Positions 10,744-21,264 of a stretch of DNA of 64,000 nt are shown here, piece by piece (position 1 is the first letter of the stretch; each line of letters begins with the position of its first letter). Under the pieces are notes generated by a model, which saw only the letters and a program-made list of their open reading frames with translations, was not told the DNA's origin and did not search any database. This DNA is from Dermatemys mawii. Its lineage: Eukaryota; Chordata; Testudines; Dermatemydidae. Location of the stretch: contig ML677351.1 of assembly GCA_007922305.1 (NCBI GenBank), positions 15,715,119 to 15,779,118 of the forward strand. The letters run 5' to 3'. Made by a program: the position numbers and the translations under genes.

Positions 10744-11639
10744 CTCTCACATGTGAAACAACAGATACAAAGCTTTCAACATCGTGCTCAGTATTTAATA
10801 TCTTGCAACAAAATAAACCTATTTTTAGAGATGATATATTGTGGTTTCTGTTATTTTTCTTTTCTTCAGTTGTCTGCCATTTGAGTCCAGCCTAACTAGC
10901 TGCTGTGTGCACTGAGCCAGGGTGTTTCACTCTCACTGACAATAATACCCCATACAGAAGCTAGGGGTGTCGAACATGGGGAAGTTCAGGAAAACAGAAT
11001 TGGGGGACACAAAAAATGGGTCTTGGTAGCTACCACTTGTGCTTTAGAAGCAGGGAGGAGAGGAGAATAACAGGTAGCAGGAGAAGGCTGTATCCCTTCC
11101 TCCTCACTTCACAAGCGCTAACAGTGGTATTATTAACAACCTGGAAAACTTTGCTCCTGTTACAAAATCAACCCATCTGAATTTACTACTGTACAAATTT
11201 CAATACCTCGCGTGGGCAGTCAGTTGTTCCCCCATTTCCTCCTCTTCCTGCTGAACCAGGTTGACTATAGTTTTCACTGCAGCATATGGATGTTGGATTT
11301 TCTAACCAGAACTTTGACCTTTTTTAGACACTACAGGTTATTCCAGGGAAGCCTCTCTCAGCTTGGTGATCACACAGCCAGCTGTAGACCAAAGTGTCCC
11401 TTGTGACTGAGATCAGCAGACCCTGCATTCCCCATCTCACCAGAGGGTCAGTAGTAGATGCTCGCTGCCTCTGGCCCACTGCCAGCATGTTCTGAGAAGG
11501 GCTCCTCTCAGGTATCCTAGCAGCTATAGCAGAATGAAGACAATGGCTTCTTAAAAAGCTTGTTGGAGGGAAAACAGCATGCAGATTAGTTCCATGGTGC
11601 ATACAGCACTATGTCTACAGTTAATATGGCTTCTGGCAA
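10744..11639. other. no gene recognised
   Basis: Mixed-composition DNA with short frames only. No splice-site-flanked exon candidate, RNA gene or nameable repeat was seen. Confidence 0.55.
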
Positions 11640-11960
11640 CTTGTACGTTTAATATGCTTTGTCTCCTGCGCACAAAGAGGGGCCAGCAGGGGCACGCCCC
11701 CCAATAATGGTTGGGAATTTCTCTGGGCCCAGGGCCACAGAGGCAGGGTAGAGAGAGCTCCTGCTGGGGTGGGGGAAAGACCAAGCTCTTCCTGGGGCCA
11801 GGGCAGCCGGGGGGCAGTAAAGTGAACTCCTGCCACGGTGTGGGAAAGAGCGACTTCATGCTGAGGCCGGGGCAGGGGCAGGCAGCAAGCTCCTCCCAAG
11901 GCCGGGGTGTGGGGGAAGTGAACACCTAGGCAGGGGAGGCACAGAGTATGCTCCTCCAAA
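11640..11960. repeat. GC-rich degenerate tandem repeat
   Basis: Three to four loosely repeated units of about 60-70 bp carry GCTCCTGC, GGGGGAAAG and GGCCGGGGCAGGGGCAG variants (11750-11930). This causes overlapping open frames on both strands at 11551-11959. The style matches the GC-rich cores of non-autonomous DNA elements, but no termini were found. Confidence 0.5.
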
Positions 11961-14099
11961 AGGGGTCACACAAACTAAACAGTGAGAAGGGCACTGTGAC
12001 AAAGTAGCAAGCAGACTATTTGCACCACTGGGGCTATCATGTCATTGGCACTTGGATAGAGGAGACTGTCAAGCTGGAAGACCAAATGGTGGTTTGGTTT
12101 TTGTGCAAAGGAAGTTTAATTCAAACAGTGATGCAATTTCCTGTGGACCACTGTGAGTACTTGTGCATATGGGCACATGGTTTGTCACAGGCAGTGCTTG
12201 AGGCACAAAATGATGGTTATTACCCTAAACTTCAGTCAAAAAGACCAGAAAGTGGATGCAAATATTAGAGAATGACCTCGTGTTCCCTTACCATCCAGCA
12301 ATAGTTCACACTGACTCATTCACAAGCTATTCTCCCACCAATACATAGCGGACCAGAATCTACAAGGACCTGAACCGATTTTGTGATGGATGGCTCTTTG
12401 CTCCTTTGGTAATGTGGTTTATGTTTTAGATTTTATTTGTGGCAAACTTTGTATTTTGTTCTGCTTCAACACAGCATTACAGCTGACGGCTGTTTCACTT
12501 TGCTGCTGCCAAGTCTGGAGACATCAGGCCCTGGAGAGAGACCGCAAAACGCTGCAGCCAGCTGACTGACAGGCCTAAAAACACCTGGGAGTGAACTAGC
12601 GCACAAAGAAAAGCAGCTCAGTACAAAAAGAAATTAGGAGCCCATTTATTTTCCAGGAGACATTTTATCACCTGCCATTCTCCATCCCATTGAAATAGCG
12701 TGGTAAATTGAAGTGAGTGAAGGGAACTCAGGTATGCCAGTAATGGCTGTTCAAGCAAGAGGCTGAAGGGAACACTACAGTTCTTACCTCTGTACATAGC
12801 ACTATTAGATGTTGTGGAGGCGGATGAAAGAACATGGATTTATTGCCCCCTGCTTTAAGATTTCACAGTGAAATAAGCTATTTTACAGTTCTGTACTGGA
12901 CAGCAGTTAATACAGTATATGAATATATTTTAATGTCATGTGTCTAGGGTAACTGGCAGAAAGGGCAATGTTCTGGCTGAAAGTAGCCATTTGTACATGT
13001 AAATCTGTATTTATTAAGTATTTCATCAAAGAAAAAGCACCCATCAGTATTTGTATTTTAACTGCTGAGTTATGGTTCTTAGCCACTGAACTGGACTAAG
13101 GATGACAACAGCCCCACCACCCCATGAAGAGCTGCTCTCTGAGGGATTTTAACTTCCTGAGGCAGTGCCCATCCTGGACGTCCTCTGAAAGCAAGAGAGG
13201 CATGGCTACTGCACTGCCCTTCAGAAGTGCCCATCTGAGCACCTGGCTCGCTCTGAGGCACTAGGAAGGACTGTAATAATGCCCTCTGTGCATGGGATAC
13301 AAGATTGGAAACACTTTGTGCCCGCTACACCTGGGTACACCTGTACAGGGGCCAGGCCCAATTTTAATCTGAGTATTTATCACCACAATCTGATGAGGAT
13401 GATTTAAGATTTTATGAGATTCCCATCAGCTTTCAAGTAATTTTCTCAGCCACCTTCATTAAAAATACACCTCCCTGGAGAATTCTTTACCAGTCCCTTG
13501 GCAAGTGACATTAGACATGTCATTGTATTTTTCATTTAAAGAAATACTAATTTGCTAAATCCAAATCAGTTCTTGAAAAGTGAATGGCTTTGAGTATGAA
13601 TTTGCATGAGTGAAGTACTCATGATGCTCCCTACTCTAACCCTTTTATGCAGTTCTTTTACTTTAATTTCAGGCAGACGTTTCAATAAGTTAACATATCT
13701 CTTCTGAAGAAATCCATCATCTTTTGTAATAAGGCACCTAATGGACTGCCCACTGTCACTTCTGAGTACGTTTTTTTTGTTTATACGTGAACTATATTTT
13801 TTTAAAAAGTATAAAATTACATTCCCCCTGCCTGACCATCCTGTTGTTCTAAAATGTGTTCACACACCGTTTGGATGATACTATAAACCACTTCTCTCCT
13901 TCTTTCCCGGTATAAGCCAAACAGTTCATGAGAGCACTTTACAATACTTAATACCAGGAAACTTTTCAAATATAAAGAAACTTCAACTACTGGCAGTTAC
14001 CTAGAAAAGGGAAAGCAATTCAGAAAAAAATGCAACCTAATGCATCCAGGAACAATAATTTGAAATAAATATTCAAAAGAAGAGGAACAGAACAGGAAG
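11961..14099. other. no gene recognised; possible conserved noncoding block near 13380-13640
   Basis: An 82-codon frame at 12020-12268 shows no known domain. 13380-13640 is AT-rich but complex, free of recognisable repeats, and holds an octamer-like ATTTGCAT near 13600. It is the kind of unique sequence worth testing for conservation, though conservation cannot be seen from one genome. Confidence 0.45.
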
Positions 14100-15420
14100 G
14101 GCAAGACAGTAATGCTGAATCAGAGGGTGACAGCACAGCAAAATAGACATGAATTTGCAATTCAAGATTGTGACAAAAAGGCCAAAGGAAACTTGTGTTC
14201 AGATACATAGAATTGCAAGATGGAGCAAGTGAGCTCTGATATATGATTCTGGTGCAATCATGTCTAGAATAATGTATTAATTTCTGAGAATCTCAATGCA
14301 GAAAGATGAACCATCTGGAGGGAGTCTAGAGAAAGGAAAAAAAGATGATTTATTGGGCTAGAGAGATTGATTTACAAGGAAAGATTAAAATAGCTGAATA
14401 TGTATAGTTTGGCTAAGCAACAATCACTGGAGGGACAAGCAATTATTATTTAAATATTGAAAAGGTGTAAACACCAAGAAGAGAAAATCATTAAGGGTAG
14501 GTTGTGGGATTGGGGAGTGGGGTCTGCAACAAGGGTAATGGTCTGAAGTTAAAGGGAAAATTTAGGCTGGTGTGACGGAGTCAGACCGGAAGGATATAAG
14601 AGTGCTGGAAGGCAGGTATATTAGTCTCAGGATGTGCAGGTCCCTGTTCCCTGGATAGCCAAACAAAGGCTACTCCAGGCCAATCAAGACACCTGGGGCC
14701 AATTAAGAACCTTCTAGAAAGGAGTAGAAACAGCTAGCCTGATTGGGACACCTGAAGCCAATCAGAGACTGGCTGAAACCAAATAAAAACCTCCCAGTTA
14801 GTCAGGTGGGCTGTGGGTGTCAGGAGCTGTGGAAGGAACTTGTGCTGCTGGTGAGACTGAGTGGTGGACAGCATATCATACAGAACGAAGGAGGCCCTGA
14901 GGTAAGGGTGAAGTGGAGTTTGAAGAAGCGGGGACTGCTGTGGGGAAGTAGCCCAGGGAAATGTATTGTGTTTTTGTGGATAAAAGGTCAGCCATCTTAG
15001 CTGATACTATTAGGGTCCCTGGGCTGGAGTCTGGAGTAGAGGGAGGGCCCGGGCTCCCCCCTTTTCTGCCTCCCTTAATTAGTTACTGAGAAAGGGAGGT
15101 CACTCTGGGCCTAGATGAGTTTCTGAGGCCCCTAAATCTGCCAGAAAGCGCAGGACCCACCAATACAGACTCGGAACTTTGTCACACTGGATAACAACAG
15201 GAAAAATATATCCCTGACTGACAGATCTATTCCGTTGTGAAATATTTTCCCAGAGGATAGGGAAGCTCCATAGCTTCTGACATTTAAAACTAGATTAGAC
15301 AATCCATTAATACAATATAAATTATGCAGAGAACAATACTGCATTGACAGAGCGATGGACTAGGTGACCTAATACAAATATGCTTTTCCACCTCTAATCT
15401 CTAAAATTCAGCAAACAGCA
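14100..15420 (+). pseudogene. L3/CR1-type LINE, C-terminal end and 3' UTR, interrupted
   Basis: On the plus strand, decayed blocks of the LINE C-terminal region can be read, e.g. KGVNTKK near 14462-14482 and a GLIYKERL-like block near 14360-14390. After the insertion at 14571-15186 the LINE continues with its 3' UTR: ACTAGATTAGACAATCC near 15290, then GATGGACTAGGTGACCTAAT near 15353. Stops and frameshifts are frequent, so this is an old copy. Confidence 0.65.
14571..15186 (+). mobile_element. LTR-like insertion (TGTGAC...GTCACA) nested in the L3/CR1 copy
   Basis: The 616-bp segment starts TGTGAC and ends GTCACA, an inverted 6-mer with TG...CA ends. CTGG occurs directly before (14567-14570) and after (15187-15190), a 4-bp TSD as expected for LTR retroelements. 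AATAAA lies near 14782. This fits a solo LTR. No coding part, primer site or second LTR is present. A 85-codon frame at 14743-15000 is not a gene. Confidence 0.6.
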
Positions 15421-15924
15421 GATTAAACTGTCCCTCTCTTCAGACGTTGGTCTCATCAGGTAGTGGAATCTCTAATAGTACATGCCTCCAGAAATCATAT
15501 TTTCACCTGTGATATTTATACATGGGCTGTAAAATATCAATGCCTGGATTTCCTTAAGTAATCCCTAGAAAGGAGATTTGATTTATCTGAATGCTGAGGA
15601 ACTGGAACTGTCTTATCTGAATCACGGGTGTGTCCTGAGGGGAGAGAACAAATTACCATGATGACTATTTATAGCACATTAGTACCTAATTGTATGCGAT
15701 AAGAAACACAAAATGCCTACTGTGTTCTTAGTTATCTTTTTCTGGCAATTCAATAGCAAAACGTAAGTGATCCATATCATATACTGAAAAGCTGAGAAAA
15801 CAGAAAGACTTCTTGAATGCCCAGAATTTTACAGGAGGTATGCAGCAGCACATAACAGAAAAGCTAAGTACATTTCCTTTTCCTATAAACCATAATACCA
15901 GCTTTGAAAAAGATATTCATTGTT
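15421..15924. other. no gene recognised
   Basis: AT-rich DNA without nameable element. Confidence 0.6.
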
Positions 15925-16045
15925 GTTATACCCTTGTCAGTCCCATGACATTAGAGAGACAAGGTGGGTGAGGTAATACCTTTAATTGTATCAACTTCTG
16001 TTGAGAAAGATAGGCTTTTGAACTTACTCAGAGCTCTTTAATTTT
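15925..16045 (-). repeat. Penelope-type terminal repeat, second family
   Basis: This shares AGAGAGACAAGGTGGGTGAG and TCAACTTCTGTTG with the inverted pair at 748-955, in the orientation of the left half there. It ends in an AGAGCTCTTT block. Confidence 0.6.
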
Positions 16046-16599
16046 TTCTTTGCAAAAATAAGAATTGGGCCAGGAAAGTGAAATGTAGTATTTGGCAAAA
16101 AATTTCCAGTTCTTGAGGTTTATATAAAAAGGATGCAAAGAGATAGCAATGCAGATGATATGCAGAGACAAAATTTCTTGATACTTTCAATGACAGCTTC
16201 TTGGAACAGCTGGTATAGGAACCCACAAGGTGAGAGGCAACTCTCCATTTAGTCCTGACCATTTCACTGTATCAGGTGGTTGGCTGTGTAGTTACAATCA
16301 GAAAAGGGGCACAACATAACACGCACAACCTAGCACAACAGATCTGCTCCCAGCATGTCCCATGCAGAGACATATCTACTGACTATTATTAACAAAATCA
16401 TTTAAGTACTTTATACTCCTGATAGTGAAGAGAGCCATTTCAACCATGAGATAGTGAGCTGGTTTCTATTCTGCCTCAGAGACAATTAGCTAAAGTTTTC
16501 ACTAAAGACTGAGTATCCCCCTACACATCTCCATGCCATGGCAGCCCTCAACATGCATCTCTCACCGCTCTGCTCTGTGCACACAGCTTGAACATAATG
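16046..16599. other. no gene recognised
   Basis: Short frames on both strands (e.g. 16038-16262 minus) lack recognisable domains. Confidence 0.6.
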
Positions 16600-18555
16600 A
16601 TAATGCAAGGTATGACCCTCAGCAGATCAGAAGTGAGTACAGGGCTCTGGGAGTAAAAGTGAAGGAGCTGGGAACACAGGTGGTGTTCTCTTCGATCCTC
16701 CTAGTCAAGAGTAGGGGCCCAGGCAGACAGAGATGCATCCTGGAGGTGACCATGGGATGCTGTTCCAGGAAGGACTGCTAAGCAGAGATGGGGTCCATCT
16801 ATCAAGGAAGGGGAAGAGCATATTTGGATACAGATGGTTAACCTAGTGAGGAGGGCTTTAAACTAAGTTTGAAGGGGGCAGGGGACCAAAACCCACAGAT
16901 AAGTCAAGAACATAGAGATCTGGATGAAGGTTTGGAATTTGGGGGGAGGGGAAGGGGCATGGGCTGTTATATTAGGGATAAAGGCAACATAAGATAAAAC
17001 TGTTTGGGGGGGAAGGGAGGAATCAAATCAGTATCTTAGATGTCCGTATCCTAACAAGAAGTACGGGGAATAAGCAGAAAGATCTCAAAATGCTAGTAAA
17101 TAAACACAGCTATGACATAATTGGCATCACAGAGACCTGGTGGGATAATATGCAAAACTGGAATATTGATACAGAAGAATAGAGCTTGCTCAGGAAGTAC
17201 AGGCAGGGAAAAAGGGGAAAATGAGTTGCCTTATATATTAAAATTTATACACTTGGACTGAGGTCGAGATGGAAATAGGAGACAGATTTGTTGAACATCT
17301 CTGGGTAAGGATAAAAGGGGTAAAAACAAGGGTGATGTCATGGTAGGGGTCTACTACAGACCACCTAACCAGGAAGAAGAGGTGGATGAGAGTTTTGTTA
17401 AACAACTAACAAAATCATGCAAAGCACAGGACTTGGTGTTGACATCCGTTGGGAAAATAACACAGCAGGGCACAGATTATCCAACAAGTTCTTGGAATGT
17501 ATTGGAGAATTTTTTTTTTTTTTATTTCAGAAGGTAGAGAAAGCTACTGGGGAGAGGATCTTCACTTGATTTTGACAAATAGGGAGGAACTGGTTCAGAA
17601 TTTGAAAGTGGAAGGCAGCTTGGGTGAAAGTGATCATGAAATGGTAGAGTTCATGATTCTAAGGAATGGTAGGAGGGAGAACAGCAAAATAAAGACAATG
17701 AATTTAAAGAAGGCAGACTTTAGCAAACTCAGGGAGTTGGTAGGTAAGATCCCAGGAGAAGCAAATCTAAGGCAAAAAACAATTGAAGACAATTGACAAT
17801 TTTTCAAAGAGATATTATTAAGGGCACAAGAGAAAAATATCCCACTGCATAGGAAAGATAGGAAGTATGGTAAGAGACCACTCTAGCTTAACTAGGAGAT
17901 CTTCAATTATCTAACAATCAAGAAAGAGTCGTACAAAAAAGTGGAAACTAGGTCAAATTACAAAGGATGAATATAAACAAATAACATAAGTATGTAGGGA
18001 AAAAATTAAAAGGCCAAGGCACAAAATGAGATCAAACTAGCTAGAGACATGAATGTTTTCTTGTTATCCTTTTACAAATACATCAGAAGCAGGAGGAAGA
18101 CCAAGGACAGGGAAGGTTCATTACTCAATGGTGGGAGAGGAATAATAATTGAAAATGAAGAAATGGCAGAGGTTCTTAATGACTTCTTTGTTTTGGTTTT
18201 CACCAAGGTTGGTGGTAATTGGATGTCTAATGTAGTGAATTCCAGTGAAAATGAGGTAGGATCACAAGAGGCTAAAATAGGGAAAGAACAAGTTAAAAAT
18301 TACTTAGACAAATTAGATGTCTTCAAGTTAGCAGGGCCTGGTGAAATGCATCCTAGAATAATCAATGAGCTGACTGAGGAGATATTCAAGCCATTAGCCA
18401 TTATAATTATCTTTGAAAGGTCACGGAAGATGGAAGAAATTCCAGAAGACTGGAAAAGACAAATATAGCGCTAATCTGTACAAAGGGACATATGGACAAA
18501 CCATGAAATTACAGACCAGTCGGCTTAAGTTCAGTACTCAGAAATATAATGGAGG
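16600..18555 (+). pseudogene. CR1 LINE: esterase-like ORF1 end, endonuclease and start of reverse transcriptase
   Basis: 16630-16780 encodes a frame with ALGVKVKELGTQVVFSSIL. After a frameshift, GLLSRDGVHLSRKGKS follows (16772-16820), matching the end of the SGNH esterase-type ORF1 of CR1, with the D-x-x-H catalytic pair still readable. The AP-endonuclease follows: ITETWWDN (about 17125-17150), VYYRPPNQEEEVDESF (17347-17395), a lost GDFN motif, and SDHEMVEF (17629-17652). The linker runs through 18049-18468, and EEIPEDWK plus NYRPVGLSS open the reverse transcriptase before the copy ends near 18555. Several stops and a T-run (17509-17523) break it. Ending inside the RT rather than at a 3' tail is unusual for CR1 and implies later deletion or rearrangement. 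Confidence 0.85.
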
Positions 18556-20957
18556 GTGAGCATGGGAGATGGTCTGATCCTCAAGCTCAATGGTTTTCCA
18601 GTCCGATGTGAATAATTTGCAGAGTGCTCTATTACGGGCATACAGAATAAGTGAGATATATGCAGAAAAAGTTTAAGGAGGTATCCTTTCATAGATATAT
18701 ATGCCTTTCCTCCATATATCAGTCTGGAAGGCGTGAGAGCTGAAATGTAGTAGAACTATTGGAATCTAGACTGCCTCTGGCTGAATAAAGTTGCTTGTTT
18801 TATTCATATCTTGCTGTACTCCTACTTTGGGATTTAGCTAAGGCCCAGAAACATCACTCTTATTATTACTTACAATTCCATGCCCGGCTGGTGGTGCCAG
18901 AAATCAGACAGAAGTCTCTTGGGTAAGCAAGTGAACAATTAAAAAAGATACATTCATACATTAGGCCAGCACCTGAGAACAGTATTTAATGAATAAAACA
19001 CTTGACAAAGCAGTAAAAAATTAATACGTCACTTCTGAGATGAGAGTCTTGATAGATTTTAAGACATGTATAGAATTTGGACTTTTCACATTTCCTATTC
19101 TATATAAATTATTCCATTACTGAAAATATTAGCCTAGGAAAAGAGCACAGTAGGCAAGTCAAATTCTAGGCCTGCTTAATACCATTTGTAGAGGTACATG
19201 ACGTGTGAACTAATGGAAAATAACAAAACCTTTGAAGTCTGGCTGAAGCGTAAATGCAGGTCCTCTAGTAATCCATATGTTTCTGAGAGAAAATTTTCAC
19301 TGGCCATGAAGCTCCAGACAGAGCACAAGTAACCCAAGGTCAAAGCTATGAATAGTATGCTGCTTGCTCAATAAAAATGTAAATATCCTCCATTCTCTGA
19401 AACTATAAAAGTGTTTAGTTGCACTGTGTAACTGGTCATCTGAACAGCAGAGAAGAAAGACTGATGGGACTATTATTCATAGAAAGCCAGTTAAGGATAT
19501 TGATAAATGGTACAACAGTAAGTACATCTCTTGATATTACAGCACTTACTTGATTGTAGGAGATGAGGCCACTGGTATGTTAAGATAATGTACGTGTACA
19601 TAAATACACTAATCTACATTGATCAAATACGATATACAAAAATTAAAAGTGGGTATTTTATTCCAAGGCATCAGCAGTGATTGTAGGAGTGACAAAATAC
19701 CTGAAATGACTTTGAAACCATTAAAGAATGCTTGAAGATAAAATAATATTTTGTTAAGGGACTCATTTATATAACAACTACCTGTAAATTACTTTGGATT
19801 GGGTATATGGCATAATAATCAGTTTTTAAACAAACAAGTTTTTAAATCACTGTCTCTCATTAGTCCTGATTCATTCTAACAAAATGTCCTTTTGAGCCTT
19901 GTGGAAATCCACTTACAGGTGTTGATTCTCAAAAAGAACAATGATATAAATATGACAATCATGTCAAATATATAAAAGTTTCATAATTTAGCACTTGTGT
20001 ATATTTCAAGCTCTTCAGGGAACAGACTACCTTTTGTTTATGCACTTATACGAATGGGAATCTGATCCATGACTGGGACCCTGACATATTACAATACAAA
20101 CTATTACTACTAACAATTTTCTGCCCATGCAATGAACAGTGAACTATAAAATAAATCTCACTAGTGGTTTGTATGAAACAGAGGTGGTTTTTTATATAGT
20201 GGTTTTCATATTGAAGGCATCCCAAATCCTTTACAATTTGATAAATCAAACAGTTGTATTGTAATTGAGCAATTAAACAGCCATTATGCAGTTAACACTA
20301 CCACTCACACATTTTTGGACAGAATGTTGGCATCACAGTACACTGCTATTGTACTACAATCTTTCTAAAAAGTCATAGAATCTTTAAGTGGTTGAAAAGG
20401 GGACTTAACATAATCTTACCATCTAAAGAACAGTGTTGTATCTGACAGTATTGCACTGTAGTGTGGTCACTGAGTCTGAACCCATGTCTTGTCTAGAAAC
20501 ATATTTTTTTTTATCCATAACTATACAACATGTATTAAAAGTATATGGAAAGAGAGTCTATAGAGTAATCCTGAAACATAATGAAAAATGAGAATTAAAA
20601 CTTCAGATCCTTAAAATTAATAATACACAATTTGCAGTAAAAGTAGCAAAAAATTTTCCTTCTCTCCAGAAATTAATGTCAACATATTTTTCATTCTGCT
20701 AGCTCTATTATATTAGTTGATAATATTAAAATAATATATTATGAATAGATTATATTTCAAGTGTGAATCTGTTGTATTGTTATTCCTTATTTATAATTAT
20801 CATACCTGATGAACATTCTTAATTTTTGATTCATAGTTTTATATTAATTTCTACCCACTTTAGGAAGATTTAAGTTTTGAAACAGAAGAGGCTGATACTT
20901 CATACTTACCACTTCTGTCATGAGTAGTAATTTTTTATCTAGAACATTTAGAAACAG
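18556..20957. other. no gene recognised; LTR-like sequence at 18556-18920
   Basis: Directly after the broken CR1, CTGAATAAAGTTGC (AATAAA near 18783) and a TGGTGGTGCCAG stretch near 18890 loosely resemble an LTR end and primer site, but no paired termini or TSD were found. The rest is AT-rich and featureless. Confidence 0.4.
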
Positions 20958-21045
20958 TGGGCCAGGTCCCCACCTGGTGTAAATGGGAATAGATCCAATG
21001 AAATTCATGGAGCCTCATCAATTTATAACAGCTGAAGATCTACAC
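20958..21045. repeat. short palindromic MITE-like element
   Basis: GGGCCAGGTCC...TGGTGTAAATGG on the left is the decayed reverse complement of the right part, which ends CAGCTGAAGATCT. Similar CTGGTGTAAAT / TTGAAGTCAATGG-style palindromes recur at 25856-25945 and, weakly, near 4710, 23310, 39470, 57990, 58200 and 58840. Confidence 0.5.
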
Positions 21046-21264
21046 CAGTAGTTCTCAAACTTTTGTACTGGTGACCCCTTTCACATAGCAAGCCTCTGAG
21101 TGCGACCCCCCTAATAAATTAAAAACACATTTTAAATATATTTAACACCATTATAAATGCTGGAGGCAAAGCAGGTTTTAGGATGGAGGCTGACAGCTCA
21201 CGACTGCCAATGTAATAACCTCGCGACTCCTAAGGGGTCCCAACCCCCAGTTTGAGAACCCCTG
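21046..21264 (+). mobile_element. short hAT-type MITE (219 bp)
   Basis: The left end CAGTAGTTCTCAAACTTTTG and the right end CAGTTTGAGAACCCCTG are inverted repeats, the same terminal type as the element at 10221. Internal landmarks include CACCATTATAAATGCTGGAG and CTCGCGACTCC. There is no coding capacity. It sits immediately beside the palindrome at 20958, and the TSD is decayed. Confidence 0.8.

Noticed and set aside
11551..11959. Pro/Leu-rich minus-strand frames up to 124 codons
   Set aside because: They follow a degenerate GC-rich tandem repeat and have a similar frame on the other strand.
12020..12268. 82-codon frame as an exon or transposase fragment
   Set aside because: No motif that I recognise and no splice context that could be judged. 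Not enough to call.
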